Assembly (NCBI GenBank): GCA_020431825.1
Contig: JAGQHN010000050.1
Location: 1-34,054 of the forward strand
Direction of reading: 5' to 3'
DNA length: 34,054 nt
Source: Trueperaceae bacterium
GTDB lineage: Bacteria > Deinococcota > Deinococci > Deinococcales > Trueperaceae
The notes beneath the pieces were generated by a model. That model saw only the letters and a program-made list of their open reading frames with translations. It searched no databases and was not told the origin of the DNA. Shown here in pieces: positions 15,421 through 23,578 of the stretch; within the stretch, counting starts at the first letter, position 1, and each line of letters begins with the position of its first letter. Both the position numbers and the translations under genes were made by a program.

Positions 15421-16779
15421 ATGCCAGCAAACATAATAGTCTTTATGACGGATGATCATGCCCAGTGGGCACTGCCCTGCTATGGCAATAGCGAAATCAA
15501 CGCAGCTAATCTGGACTATCTGGCAAGTACAGGGGTGGTTATGGCAAATGCCTTTACCCCCACGCCCGTCTGCTCACCTGCACGGGCTTCTTTCTGGACA
15601 GGCCTATACCCTTCGCAGCACGGTGTACATGATTACCTGGCGGAACATGAAGCTGACATTGGTTCGCACAACTGGATTGCGCGTAAGCCAAATCTGGGAC
15701 AGCTTTTACAAGCATCTGGCTATAAAACAGCGATGTGTGGCAAGTGGCACTGCGGTAGAGGTGAGGGCCCAATTGAAGGGTTTGACTTTTGGTACAGTGC
15801 CTGGCGTCAAACGCCAAAATATCACCTGCCAACCGCAAAATACAGTGATCAAGGTAAGGTTATAGAAAAAACTGGCTTTGATACACAAATTATTACTGAT
15901 GCAGCGCTGAGTTTCTTACGGCAACCTAAAGAACAAGCCTTCTTTTTGTTTATAGGCTTTTCCACGACGCACGGTCCCTGGCTCAGGCGGGCAGAGAGAT
16001 TGGTTTCACGCTACCGGGGTTCAAGCTTTAAGGATATTCCCGCTGAAAAGTTTTACCCCTTTGGTATCCCAGGTGATAGCCCAAAAGCACCTTCTGACCC
16101 TAAAGAAGTTGCAGCGCAGTATTACGCCTCTGTTGGTCAAATAGATGAAATGGTAGGACGAGTTCTGGATGAACTGGACGCTCTGGGACAACGAGAAGAC
16201 ACGCTCCTCATTTACACCTCAGATCATGGCTTAAATCTGGGACAGCATCAGGTATGGGGTAAAGGTAATGCTACCCGGCCGTTAAACATGCTCGAGGAGT
16301 CCATACGGGTGCCACTTATTATCAATTATCCTTCTTGTACTAAAAAGGCAACAAAACAAGAAGCCGTAAATCATACAGATCTCTTTATGACTTTGCTTGA
16401 TTATGCCGATGCTTTGCCTGATGACGCCATTTATCCGGGAGAGACCTACAAACCTCTACTAGAGGGTCAGAACCAGGCATGGCGAGATGTCCATATTGGC
16501 GAATATGGCCCAGTGAGAATGATTCGTAGCAAAACCCACAAGCTGATCGTGCGTGAACCTCTTGGACCCAATCTGTTTTTCGATCTCGAGCAAGACCCGA
16601 GAGAAACGACCAATCTTTATAACGAAAAAACATCTCAAGATAATATTTTCAAGTTATCTGAGCGGCTAAGTGCTTTTTTTAATCGTTTTGAAGATGCAGA
16701 GTATAGCGGCTTACGTAATCCACTGCCCAAGCATAACCATGCCCATGCCTGGGATAACGGGTCAGAAAAGGGAAATTAG
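15421..16779 (+). CDS. Cytosolic S1 sulfatase (Cys-type)
   Basis: The 452-residue type I sulfatase has the formylglycine signature C51-S-P-A-R55 followed by A-S-F-W-T-G, the Ca ligands D11/D12 and D268/H269, and active-site residues K108, H110, H184 and K281 (G-K-W-H, S-T-T-H-G, S-D-H-G, W-G-K-G). It needs a separate maturation enzyme, not found in this window. No signal peptide is present, so it should desulfate small imported sugars. ATG 15421 has GAAAGGA upstream. The 219-bp spacer before it contains one TGGTAT half-site (15206-15211) and no other recognisable element. The target carbohydrate is unknown. Confidence 0.92.
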   Translation: MPANIIVFMTDDHAQWALPCYGNSEINAANLDYLASTGVVMANAFTPTPVCSPARASFWTGLYPSQHGVHDYLAEHEADIGSHNWIARKPNLGQLLQASGYKTAMCGKWHCGRGEGPIEGFDFWYSAWRQTPKYHLPTAKYSDQGKVIEKTGFDTQIITDAALSFLRQPKEQAFFLFIGFSTTHGPWLRRAERLVSRYRGSSFKDIPAEKFYPFGIPGDSPKAPSDPKEVAAQYYASVGQIDEMVGRVLDELDALGQREDTLLIYTSDHGLNLGQHQVWGKGNATRPLNMLEESIRVPLIINYPSCTKKATKQEAVNHTDLFMTLLDYADALPDDAIYPGETYKPLLEGQNQAWRDVHIGEYGPVRMIRSKTHKLIVREPLGPNLFFDLEQDPRETTNLYNEKTSQDNIFKLSERLSAFFNRFEDAEYSGLRNPLPKHNHAHAWDNGSEKGN

Positions 16780-16793
16780 CCAGGGCTTTGCAT

Positions 16794-16817
16794 AAGTATT
16801 GGGACTGAGCAATACTT
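16794..16817 (+). terminator. Weak terminator-like hairpin after the sulfatase gene
   Basis: AAGTATT and AATACTT pair across a ten-base loop, followed by TTG, 14 bases after the sulfatase stop. The stem is A/T-rich and the T-run short, so efficiency is doubtful. Confidence 0.4.
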
Positions 16818-16918
16818 TTGGGCTTGAGCACTTACCAATAAACGCATTAAGGATACTCTTTATACATCTAAAACGCACTATACATTCAGTTCGTAGCTGT
16901 CTAGCGAAGTAAGCCTAA

Positions 16919-16965
16919 AGGAAATCTATTTTCCTCAGTGAGTCCAGGTAAGGACGACGACCTGG
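16919..16965 (-). terminator. Two hairpins downstream of the sugar-kinase gene
   Basis: In the direction of the leftward operon, CCAGGT/ACCTGG (16944-16965) comes first, then AGGAAA/TTTCCT (16919-16935), followed by TTAGG. They lie in the convergent spacer between the sulfatase and kinase genes and probably mark the end of the RpiR operon. Confidence 0.4.
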
Positions 16966-17003
16966 TAGTGCTTTGAGCTCGTTCATACGCGTGTTATTTT
17001 TTG

Positions 17004-18182
17004 TTAGGGATAAGCTGCTATAAAACCACCAACAAAAGCATCTCCGAGGCCTATGGTAGTTGCCTTTGCCGGATTCACCTCAGCTACGGGTAAACAAAAG
17101 ACGTCACTTAACTTATGATGTATCGCCTCTGAAAAATGGGCAGCCTTAGCTAGGGCAGGTAAGTTGGCAATATCCTGATAGTTCTTAAGGCTAAATCCGT
17201 CTCCGAAGCAGTAGCGAGCAGTCGCCATTGTCATTCCCCCTTTAAGAGCATTAGCGAAAGTGCTGGCATCTTGACCATACACAAGTGCCCAAAATTGGGT
17301 GTGAACCACGATTAAGGCCTTTGGCACCTGACTTTTTAAAGATTTTAATGCTTCTATAATTTGGTCAACATTGAGTAGATCAAGCTTTTTTGTAACATAC
17401 TCTCCCAACTCATCTTCATTGAGGCTAATAATTAATTTTCTTTGTAACAAGGCACTTAGGACCGTTTGTCTGAACTCTGGCTGATCGTAACCAGCATCTT
17501 CATAAAAGAGCAGCGCATCTTCAGGAAGGCTTAAAATAATTCTTTGAAGGGTCTGAAGTCTATTATCAAGCAGGTTCTTGCTTTGCATAGCATTAAAGCC
17601 TGAAACCAGCAGGATTTTTGCATCCGAGAGGAGCGCTGCAAAATCTTCATTTAATGCCATAGAGATATTGTCATCATCTTTGTGGTAAATAATGCGATTT
17701 GCTTGGCTCGAGCAAATCTCGATATCCCCCGCTTTAACAGTTGTGCCTTTATCAAATTGAATGATGAGGTGGGGATGTAGACTATCTTTGGTTTGGCTGC
17801 AAACATAAGGACAATCTGGAGGTAATCGGCTTCTTACATGGTCATTTATCGTAACCAGGTGTAGTGCTGCTTTGCAATTAAAGATTTGCATGGCAATAGC
17901 AGCACGAACCGAAGTTCCACCTAAGGTTATCTGCTTGTCAAATTTCTCAGCAAAGGTTTCCAGGATATCTGAGGAAAATACAATGCGCTCACCTCCAGAT
18001 CCATACTTTAAGAATGCCAAAATGGAAATGACTAAATCTCTTTCGGTCTTTATAAATCTATGGATATCCAGCTCATTTTTAGTAATTGTGTACTGACGTA
18101 TCAGATCCTCAAGGATGCGGGAATCCCAGATGATTTCATAGTCAATGTTGTCACCAAAGCCCAGAGCAATGCTTGGATTCAT
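17004..18182 (-). CDS. Ribokinase-fold sugar kinase, ADP-dependent PFK/GK-like
   Basis: The N-terminal G-F-G-D-N-I-D-Y-E strand, the G-G-T-S-V-R-A-A-I substrate loop and the C-terminal G-L-G-D-A-F-V-G-G-F anion-hole motif with catalytic aspartate mark a ribokinase-fold kinase. The length of 392 residues and the loop pattern resemble ADP-dependent phosphofructokinase/glucokinase proteins more than ordinary PfkB kinases. I use ATG 18182 (GAAGGTG five bases upstream) rather than a TTG five codons earlier. It is the last gene of the operon, 45 bases after a class II ketose-bisphosphate aldolase, so it likely makes that enzyme's bisphosphate substrate. Phosphoryl donor and sugar are inferred. Confidence 0.65.
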   Translation of the reverse strand: MNPSIALGFGDNIDYEIIWDSRILEDLIRQYTITKNELDIHRFIKTERDLVISILAFLKYGSGGERIVFSSDILETFAEKFDKQITLGGTSVRAAIAMQIFNCKAALHLVTINDHVRSRLPPDCPYVCSQTKDSLHPHLIIQFDKGTTVKAGDIEICSSQANRIIYHKDDDNISMALNEDFAALLSDAKILLVSGFNAMQSKNLLDNRLQTLQRIILSLPEDALLFYEDAGYDQPEFRQTVLSALLQRKLIISLNEDELGEYVTKKLDLLNVDQIIEALKSLKSQVPKALIVVHTQFWALVYGQDASTFANALKGGMTMATARYCFGDGFSLKNYQDIANLPALAKAAHFSEAIHHKLSDVFCLPVAEVNPAKATTIGLGDAFVGGFIAAYP

Positions 18183-18227
18183 TTTACACCTTCGCAACCA
18201 GCGTTAATTTTTAGTGGTTGGCTCGAG

Positions 18228-19088
18228 CTAATAAAGAGACGCTTTTCCTGTAGCGTTAAACAGATCAATTTTATGCCTGGCGACCGTCATCATGGCGTCA
18301 ATGCAAGCAGGATAAATAGAATTTGGTTCACGTAAGGTCGGGTTTGCCAATACTTCACGACACTTTTGATAAAAAGCATCTTTGATATCGCTGGAAATAT
18401 TGATTTTATTTATCCCCAGTTTAACGGCTTTTACAATTTCCTCTTCAGGATTGGCCGAACCACCATGCAAAACAAGCGGAATATCGACTCTTGAAGCGAT
18501 TTCTTGAATAAGGTCCATTCTCAATTCTGGCTTTTTATCCTTTGGATAAATACCGTGAGCTGTACCGACAGCAACAGCCAGGGTATCTACACCCGTTCCT
18601 TCAACAAATGTGACGACATCATCTGGATTTACATAAATGATTTCTTCAGTACCTGCCTCAGCTTCAGGACCAGTCGTACCAATGGTACCTAATTCACCTT
18701 CAACCGAGACATCAACTGCATGAGCAAGCTCAACCACTTTTTTACAGATGGCTATATTTTCTTCAAGGGGCAGGGTTGAGGCGTCCATCATAACCGAAGT
18801 AAAGCCGCACTGAATGGCCTGCATAATCTGTGCCATTGAGGAGCCGTGATCCAGATGGATACAAACAGGTACGGAAGTATTTATGGCCTCGTCAATGGCT
18901 GCCTTTATAAAAGAAGGTCTGACAAAAGAGAGTTCATCTGGATGAATGGCCAAAATCACTGGCGCAGATTTCTCTTCTGAGGCTTGAATAACCCCGCTAA
19001 GTAACATGTTGCTACTTATATTGAAGGCGGGAACCGCAAAGTGGTTTTTGTGTGCTACTGCCAAGAGGTTTTTCATGTTCATTAACAT
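18228..19088 (-). CDS. Class II ketose-bisphosphate aldolase (GatY/KbaY/Fba type)
   Basis: The 286-residue zinc aldolase cleaves fructose- or tagatose-1,6-bisphosphate to dihydroxyacetone phosphate and glyceraldehyde 3-phosphate. H-L-D80-H81-G-S-S supplies the catalytic aspartate and a zinc histidine. H178 (G-T-A-H-G-I-Y) and H208 (L-H-G-G-S) are the other zinc ligands, and N-I-S-S-D is the late phosphate motif. Length and residue numbers lie close to GatY. ATG 19088 has GGAG eight bases upstream. It lies between the permease genes and the kinase gene. Sugar specificity (tagatose, fructose or other) is undecided. Confidence 0.9.
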   Translation of the reverse strand: MLMNMKNLLAVAHKNHFAVPAFNISSNMLLSGVIQASEEKSAPVILAIHPDELSFVRPSFIKAAIDEAINTSVPVCIHLDHGSSMAQIMQAIQCGFTSVMMDASTLPLEENIAICKKVVELAHAVDVSVEGELGTIGTTGPEAEAGTEEIIYVNPDDVVTFVEGTGVDTLAVAVGTAHGIYPKDKKPELRMDLIQEIASRVDIPLVLHGGSANPEEEIVKAVKLGINKINISSDIKDAFYQKCREVLANPTLREPNSIYPACIDAMMTVARHKIDLFNATGKASLY

Positions 19089-19137
19089 TTTTGTGTCTCC
19101 ATTTTTGATGTTGCTAAAATTTAACCAAGACTAAAGT

Positions 19138-19977
19138 TTAACCTTTGACCGAACCAGCGGTCATGCCTGCCATAAAATAACGTTGAAAAAATAAATAAAG
19201 AATCAGGACGGGTAAGCAGCCGAGCACACTCATAGCCATCATTTCATTCCATTCATATGAATGCTGCCCCATGAGCATTTGTATCCCTACAGGTACGGTG
19301 CGCATGTCAATTGTTTTTGTTAAGGTTAGCGCAAACAGGAATTCATTCCAGGCCAGCATAAAGGTGTAAATACCGGTGGCAACCATGCCTGGCAGGGCTA
19401 TGGGAACAAGCACTCGCCATAACGCCATAAAGCGACTTCCACCATCAATCAAGACTGCCTCATCTAATTCCCTGGGTAGCGTATTGAAGTAGCCTGTCAT
19501 CATGATAATGGCGTAAGAAAGCGTGAAAACCATATAGGTGAGCACTAATGCGGCATAGGTATTGTAGAGCTTTAACATAACGATCAGGCTGAAATAAGGA
19601 ATAAGTAGCGTAATAGGCGGAACTGCCTGTACGCCAATAATTATGACATTCAGGGCTTTCTTAAACCTGAATTTATATCTACTAAAGCTGTAGCCTGCCA
19701 GCGTACCCACAAAAAGTGTTAGAACCGTTACCAGGCCAGAAACAAGATAACTATTTAGGAAAAAACGACGTTTTTCGGGGTCACCAAGCACTACCTTGTA
19801 AGCGTTGAAGGAAAAGGACTCGGTTATAAGGCGGGGAGGAAAGGCGAAGATTTCCATATTGGACTTAAAGGATGAGGCCGTCATCCATAAAATAGGGAAA
19901 CCTGAGAAAATTGCGCCAAGAATAAGGCCAAGGATGACCAGTAACCTCGCGGTTCTAATAGACGCCTTCTTAGTCAT
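19138..19977 (-). CDS. Sugar ABC permease, MalG type
   Basis: Inner-membrane permease of 279 residues with six predicted helices, the first about residues 11-33. The EAA loop reads E-L-D-E-A-V-L-I-D-G-G-S with the following P-I-A-L-P-G. The C-terminal G-x-T-x-G-S-V-K-G tail is standard for MalG/LacG proteins of CUT1 sugar importers. It overlaps the MalF gene by eight bases. Confidence 0.93.
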   Translation of the reverse strand: MTKKASIRTARLLVILGLILGAIFSGFPILWMTASSFKSNMEIFAFPPRLITESFSFNAYKVVLGDPEKRRFFLNSYLVSGLVTVLTLFVGTLAGYSFSRYKFRFKKALNVIIIGVQAVPPITLLIPYFSLIVMLKLYNTYAALVLTYMVFTLSYAIIMMTGYFNTLPRELDEAVLIDGGSRFMALWRVLVPIALPGMVATGIYTFMLAWNEFLFALTLTKTIDMRTVPVGIQMLMGQHSYEWNEMMAMSVLGCLPVLILYLFFQRYFMAGMTAGSVKG

Positions 19978-20896
19978 CGGTAGCTCTTTGTTGTCTTACA
20001 TAGAACAGTGCCACTATCAAAGACAGAGCCAGGATGATAAAGGCGCTTGCTGAGGCTTGCGAAAACTTATAGGAGCTAAACGCCAGTTTATAGGTTAGCG
20101 TACTCAGCATTTCGGTAACTCTTAAAGGGCCGCCCCCGGTGGTCATCCAGATAAGGGTGAATTGATGCATGGTCCAGATAAAGTCAAGCATGGCCAGACT
20201 CAGAATGATGGGTTTAAGTTGAGGCAGGGTAATATAACGGAAAAGTTGTCTTCCATTAGCCCCATCTATGGTTGCAGCTTCGTAATATTCCCCTGGTATA
20301 CCCTGTAATCCGGCGAGTAGGCTAACCATATAAAAGGGATAACCCGACCAAATATTGATAAAGGTTACGGTATGAAGGGCAAGTTCCTTAGAGCTTAACC
20401 ATTCAATTTTTTCACTGCTTAAACCCGATACTAAGATAAGGTAGTTAATAACACCATTTGGGTTTAGCAAGAGCCGCCATAAGATCGCAATTATGGTTGC
20501 GGTAAATACCCAGGGTAAAACGTAAATGACACGAAAAATGGCTCGAGTCATCTGCGGTAAAAGTTTAGTATTTAAAAGTAAGGCAAACCCCAAACCTAAT
20601 ATAAGGTGAAAGATCACGCTCATGGCAGTAAAGTACATGGTGTTGGCAAAAGCTTTATGGAAAACCTCATCGCTTAGAAGTTTGGCATAATTGGCAAAAC
20701 CGACAAAGACCGGGTTTTTCTCCATGATGACGTTGTTCATTAGGGAGTACCTAAAAACCATGGCGATAGGAAGTATGGCCAGTACACTTAGCAGTAAAAT
20801 GCTAGGTGATAAATAAGCAAAGGGAACAAGACCTATAAATATGTTGCGAAGCGAACGTTTTTTCGAACGATGCGTCATTTGCTTTTCTGCAATCAT
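19970..20896 (-). CDS. Sugar ABC permease, MalF type
   Basis: The 308-residue inner-membrane permease has six helices after a basic cytoplasmic N-terminus (H-R-S-K-K-R-S-L-R). The EAA loop reads Y-Y-E-A-A-T-I-D-G-A-N-G and is followed by I-T-L-P-Q-L-K-P. It pairs with the MalG-type gene. The cognate ATPase (MsmK/UgpC type) is missing from the window, as is common when one ATPase serves several CUT1 importers. Confidence 0.93.
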   Translation of the reverse strand: MIAEKQMTHRSKKRSLRNIFIGLVPFAYLSPSILLLSVLAILPIAMVFRYSLMNNVIMEKNPVFVGFANYAKLLSDEVFHKAFANTMYFTAMSVIFHLILGLGFALLLNTKLLPQMTRAIFRVIYVLPWVFTATIIAILWRLLLNPNGVINYLILVSGLSSEKIEWLSSKELALHTVTFINIWSGYPFYMVSLLAGLQGIPGEYYEAATIDGANGRQLFRYITLPQLKPIILSLAMLDFIWTMHQFTLIWMTTGGGPLRVTEMLSTLTYKLAFSSYKFSQASASAFIILALSLIVALFYVRQQRATDD

Positions 20897-20949
20897 AAAG
20901 GTACCTTTTCTTATCTATTTCACAGGCTAGCTTAAGCGAGTATTTGCCA

Positions 20950-20988
20950 GGTAGAGATTGAAGGTTTACTTTCCTTGCAATCTCTACC
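20950..20988 (-). other. Intercistronic 11-bp perfect hairpin between SBP and permease genes
   Basis: GGTAGAGATTG (20950-20960) pairs with CAATCTCTACC (20978-20988), and the stem can extend by AAGG/CCTT past one bulged base. No T-run follows. It has the same position relative to binding protein and permease genes as the hairpin at 11135-11166. Confidence 0.85.
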
Positions 20989-21028
20989 AACTTTAAAAAT
21001 CAGACCAACTAAGTGGCGTGATTATTGG

Positions 21029-22282
21029 TTAAAAATTCTCCATCCATGCCTCTTGAGCTTTATTGAGACTATCGTCTAGTGACTGGCTGCCGTCCAGATA
21101 AGGTTGGAACTGCTCATCAAAAGCTCTCATTAAATCTTCTGCTACAGGTAAGCCAGTAAACTCATTAGCAAGATAACCATCCTGGAATACCTGGAAAGCT
21201 GCGCCAAAGAGTTCATCAGACTGAACAAAGTCAGGAGTAGAGTTGACATTTCCAGGGAAGGCATTGGCAATTGAGGATAATTTTGAATTGGTTTCTTGAC
21301 TCATCAAAAAGGCCACAAGTTTCCATGCTTCGGCGGGATGTTCACTGTTAGCAGAAACGCCAATTCCCCAGGAGGCATAAGGTAAGCCGCGTTTGCCAGT
21401 GTAGCCATCAGCAGCTGGTAAAGCAGTAATCGCAAAATTCAGGTCAGGATTGCGCTCACGTATTAAGTTAATGTGGGCAAGAGAAGAAATCATCATGCCG
21501 ACACGACCATTGACAAACTCTTCTACTTTGTCTTGTTCTTTCATAGTGAATGATCCAGGTGCAATTACTCCGGCATCCCATAGACCTTTAATGTACTCAG
21601 CAGTCTGGCGAACGCCATCATTGGTTAAATCTGGCATGCCATCTTTCATCATGCTGCCACCTGAGGCCCAGAGCCAGGACATGACATCATTTTGAATACC
21701 GTTGGGTTGTTCCATAGATAAAGGTAAGACCCAGCCATAAACGTTGTTATCAGGGTTGGTTAATTTTGCTGCGGCATCGGCAAATTCACTTCTCGTGGTT
21801 GGCGCTGCGTCAATACCTGCCTCTGCCAGTAAGTCCAGGTTAACAAATACAGGGTAGACAAAGTTGACGACCGGAATCATATAGGTGCCACCCTGAAGCT
21901 GAATCTGCGAGGCAAGTTCGCTATCGTCATAAGCAGCCTCAGCCATTAGGTCAGATAGGTTAGCAATAGAGCCTTGTTTTACAAAATCGCTCACCCAAGC
22001 CCCGTCTAAACCCACAACGTCAGACATGGTTCCAGCGACGGCACCAGCAATAACCTGCTCTTTTGTAGAGGAATAAGGGCCACTAATAAGTTCAACCTTT
22101 ATGCCAGGGTTTTGTGCTTCAAACTCGTCCATGAGGGCTCTAAATGCACCATCAGGTAACTCGGGTTCCCACCACTGTGTAAACTCGAGCGTTACGTCAG
22201 ATTGGGCAAACGTTTGGCTGCCAAGGCTCGCAGCGACCAAGACAAGTAGTGCAAGGAAAGCTCTAAATGTACCTTTCATCAC
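21029..22282 (-). CDS. Periplasmic sugar-binding protein, family 1 (MalE/UgpB type)
   Basis: The 417-residue protein has a signal peptide ending T-F-A/Q at about residue 26 and no lipobox. V-T-L-E-F-T-Q-W-W is followed by F-E-A-Q-N-P-G-I-K-V-E, the common opening of family-1 sugar-binding proteins, and G-R-V-G-M-M-I-S-S is the hinge motif. Either GTG 22282 (AGGAG eight bases upstream) or ATG 22279 could be the start. It follows rpiR and precedes the permease genes in the same operon. Confidence 0.92.
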   Translation of the reverse strand: MMKGTFRAFLALLVLVAASLGSQTFAQSDVTLEFTQWWEPELPDGAFRALMDEFEAQNPGIKVELISGPYSSTKEQVIAGAVAGTMSDVVGLDGAWVSDFVKQGSIANLSDLMAEAAYDDSELASQIQLQGGTYMIPVVNFVYPVFVNLDLLAEAGIDAAPTTRSEFADAAAKLTNPDNNVYGWVLPLSMEQPNGIQNDVMSWLWASGGSMMKDGMPDLTNDGVRQTAEYIKGLWDAGVIAPGSFTMKEQDKVEEFVNGRVGMMISSLAHINLIRERNPDLNFAITALPAADGYTGKRGLPYASWGIGVSANSEHPAEAWKLVAFLMSQETNSKLSSIANAFPGNVNSTPDFVQSDELFGAAFQVFQDGYLANEFTGLPVAEDLMRAFDEQFQPYLDGSQSLDDSLNKAQEAWMENF

Positions 22283-22403
22283 GGTTAATTCTCCTTATTT
22301 TGAAAAGAACGATAAGTATGGGTGTGCACCTGATTCAATCGGAGCCAAAGAAGCTCCCTTCCCTTAAACCGATAGTTTTTTCAAGCGCTCACCTTTCCTT
22401 TCT

Positions 22404-23270
22404 TTAGTACTTCCGATGCCCAGTAGCTCTAAGGGTCTTAGAGACAGCCTGTGCCGAAGCGTCAGAACGTTCTACGCAAACACCAACATAAAGGGCTTCA
22501 GTTAAAGCAAGCATGGCTAGATTTGAAGCCATACGTTCTTCACCAAAATGGCTTATGCGTGTTGCCGTAAATAAGCAAAAATCTCCGTGTCTGGTGAGAG
22601 GAGAATCTGAGTGATTGGTAATGCAAATTGTACTTGCACCTCGTTGTTTGGCAAGCTCTAGGGCATAGACAGTATCTATGGAGCTTCCAGTATGGGATAT
22701 GCCAATAGCAACATCTTCGGAAGAAGATAAACTGGCATACATCTCTTGCACGGTGGGATCGACTGAAAATCTGCTTCTTAAACCAATTTTGGTCATGCGA
22801 AAATTGAGATCCATGGCGATTGGGATGGAGTTACCTGAAGCAAATAAATCTATTTGCTTTGCTTTGCATAGTGCCTTAATAGCGGCCTCAACAACTCCTA
22901 ATTCAAGAATGCGCACGGTATCTTCAAGCGACCTAAGGCCAGCAGTCATGGCTTTTTGAACGGCAGTTGCTGGCGTATCATCGGGCATTAGGTCTTCATG
23001 GGCAATGAGGAGCGGGGAAACAATGTCTTCGGCAAGACTGATTTTTAGAGAGTGGAAACTTGAAAACCCTAAAGACCGAACAAATCGAGAAATACTCGCT
23101 TCACTTACACCAGCACGCGAACTCAACTCGGTAATAGTCAGATTAATTGTTTCTTGTGGCGCATTAAGAATATAAGTAGCCACTTTTTGAGCTGACCCTT
23201 TGAGTTTTGGCAGTGCGTCAGAAATAAGCGACAGCGAGCCACGGTTTTGGATAGTTTGCTGTGTCATCAT
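22404..23270 (-). CDS. RpiR-family transcriptional regulator (HTH + SIS)
   Basis: The 288-residue protein has an N-terminal HTH_6 domain (about 15-90, with S-R-A-G-V-S-E-A-S-I-S-R-F-V-R) and a C-terminal SIS sugar-phosphate domain (F-A-S-G-N-S near 144-149, I-S-H-T-G-S-S-I-D near 195-203). Such proteins sense phosphosugars and control the catabolic genes beside them. It is the first gene of the leftward operon. Two operator-like palindromes precede it, and the -10 box ends five bases before the ATG, so the message is probably leaderless. A duplicated ATG-ATG leaves the start uncertain by one codon. Confidence 0.92.
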   Translation of the reverse strand: MMTQQTIQNRGSLSLISDALPKLKGSAQKVATYILNAPQETINLTITELSSRAGVSEASISRFVRSLGFSSFHSLKISLAEDIVSPLLIAHEDLMPDDTPATAVQKAMTAGLRSLEDTVRILELGVVEAAIKALCKAKQIDLFASGNSIPIAMDLNFRMTKIGLRSRFSVDPTVQEMYASLSSSEDVAIGISHTGSSIDTVYALELAKQRGASTICITNHSDSPLTRHGDFCLFTATRISHFGEERMASNLAMLALTEALYVGVCVERSDASAQAVSKTLRATGHRKY

Positions 23271-23275
23271 CCTCG

Positions 23276-23281
23276 ATTATA
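23276..23281 (-). promoter_or_regulatory. -10 box TATAAT directly before rpiR
   Basis: On the minus strand TATAAT is followed by five bases and then ATG at 23270. A normal start point six to seven bases beyond the box falls on the ATG itself. The -35 region is weak and overlaps the proximal operator. Confidence 0.6.
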
Positions 23282-23294
23282 GAAAATGCACTAT

Positions 23295-23339
23295 TGAAAA
23301 TTATTTTCACTAAAGTATCACACATGAAAATTATTGTCA
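23295..23339. promoter_or_regulatory. Two RpiR-type operators upstream of rpiR
   Basis: TGAAAATTATTTTCA at 23295-23309 is a perfect palindrome around its central base. TGAAAATTATTGTCA at 23325-23339 is the same with one change. Their centres are 30 bases apart, about three helical turns. GAAA...TTTC palindromes are usual for RpiR regulators, so autoregulation of the operon is likely. Confidence 0.7.
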
Positions 23340-23578
23340 ATCATTAAATAGAGGTACTAACTCTGCCTCTTTTAATCCTTTTGAGAACCAGGTTTTTCGT
23401 CAATTACAAGTTAGGTCCATGGAGCGTACCTAATAAATAAGGTTTTAACTACTGTTGATTTAAAGCAGGTTTCTGTATCTGTATAGAGCCTATGCAAAAG
23501 GATGGATACCAGGTAAAAGAGAAGGATAAGTTCGTCACCTACGAATATGAGTCAGGTATATAAAGCATAAAGGCAAAA
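23340..23578. other. Non-coding spacer beside an IS remnant
   Basis: No gene was recognised. There is a short AGAGG/CCTCT hairpin at about 23350-23370 followed by TTTT. The rest is probably decayed flanking or N-terminal DNA of the ISL3 element that starts at 23579. Confidence 0.5.

Noticed and set aside
20294..20303. TGGTATACCC as a GntR operator
   Set aside because: It lies deep inside the malF-type coding sequence, breaks the palindrome and belongs to another regulon.
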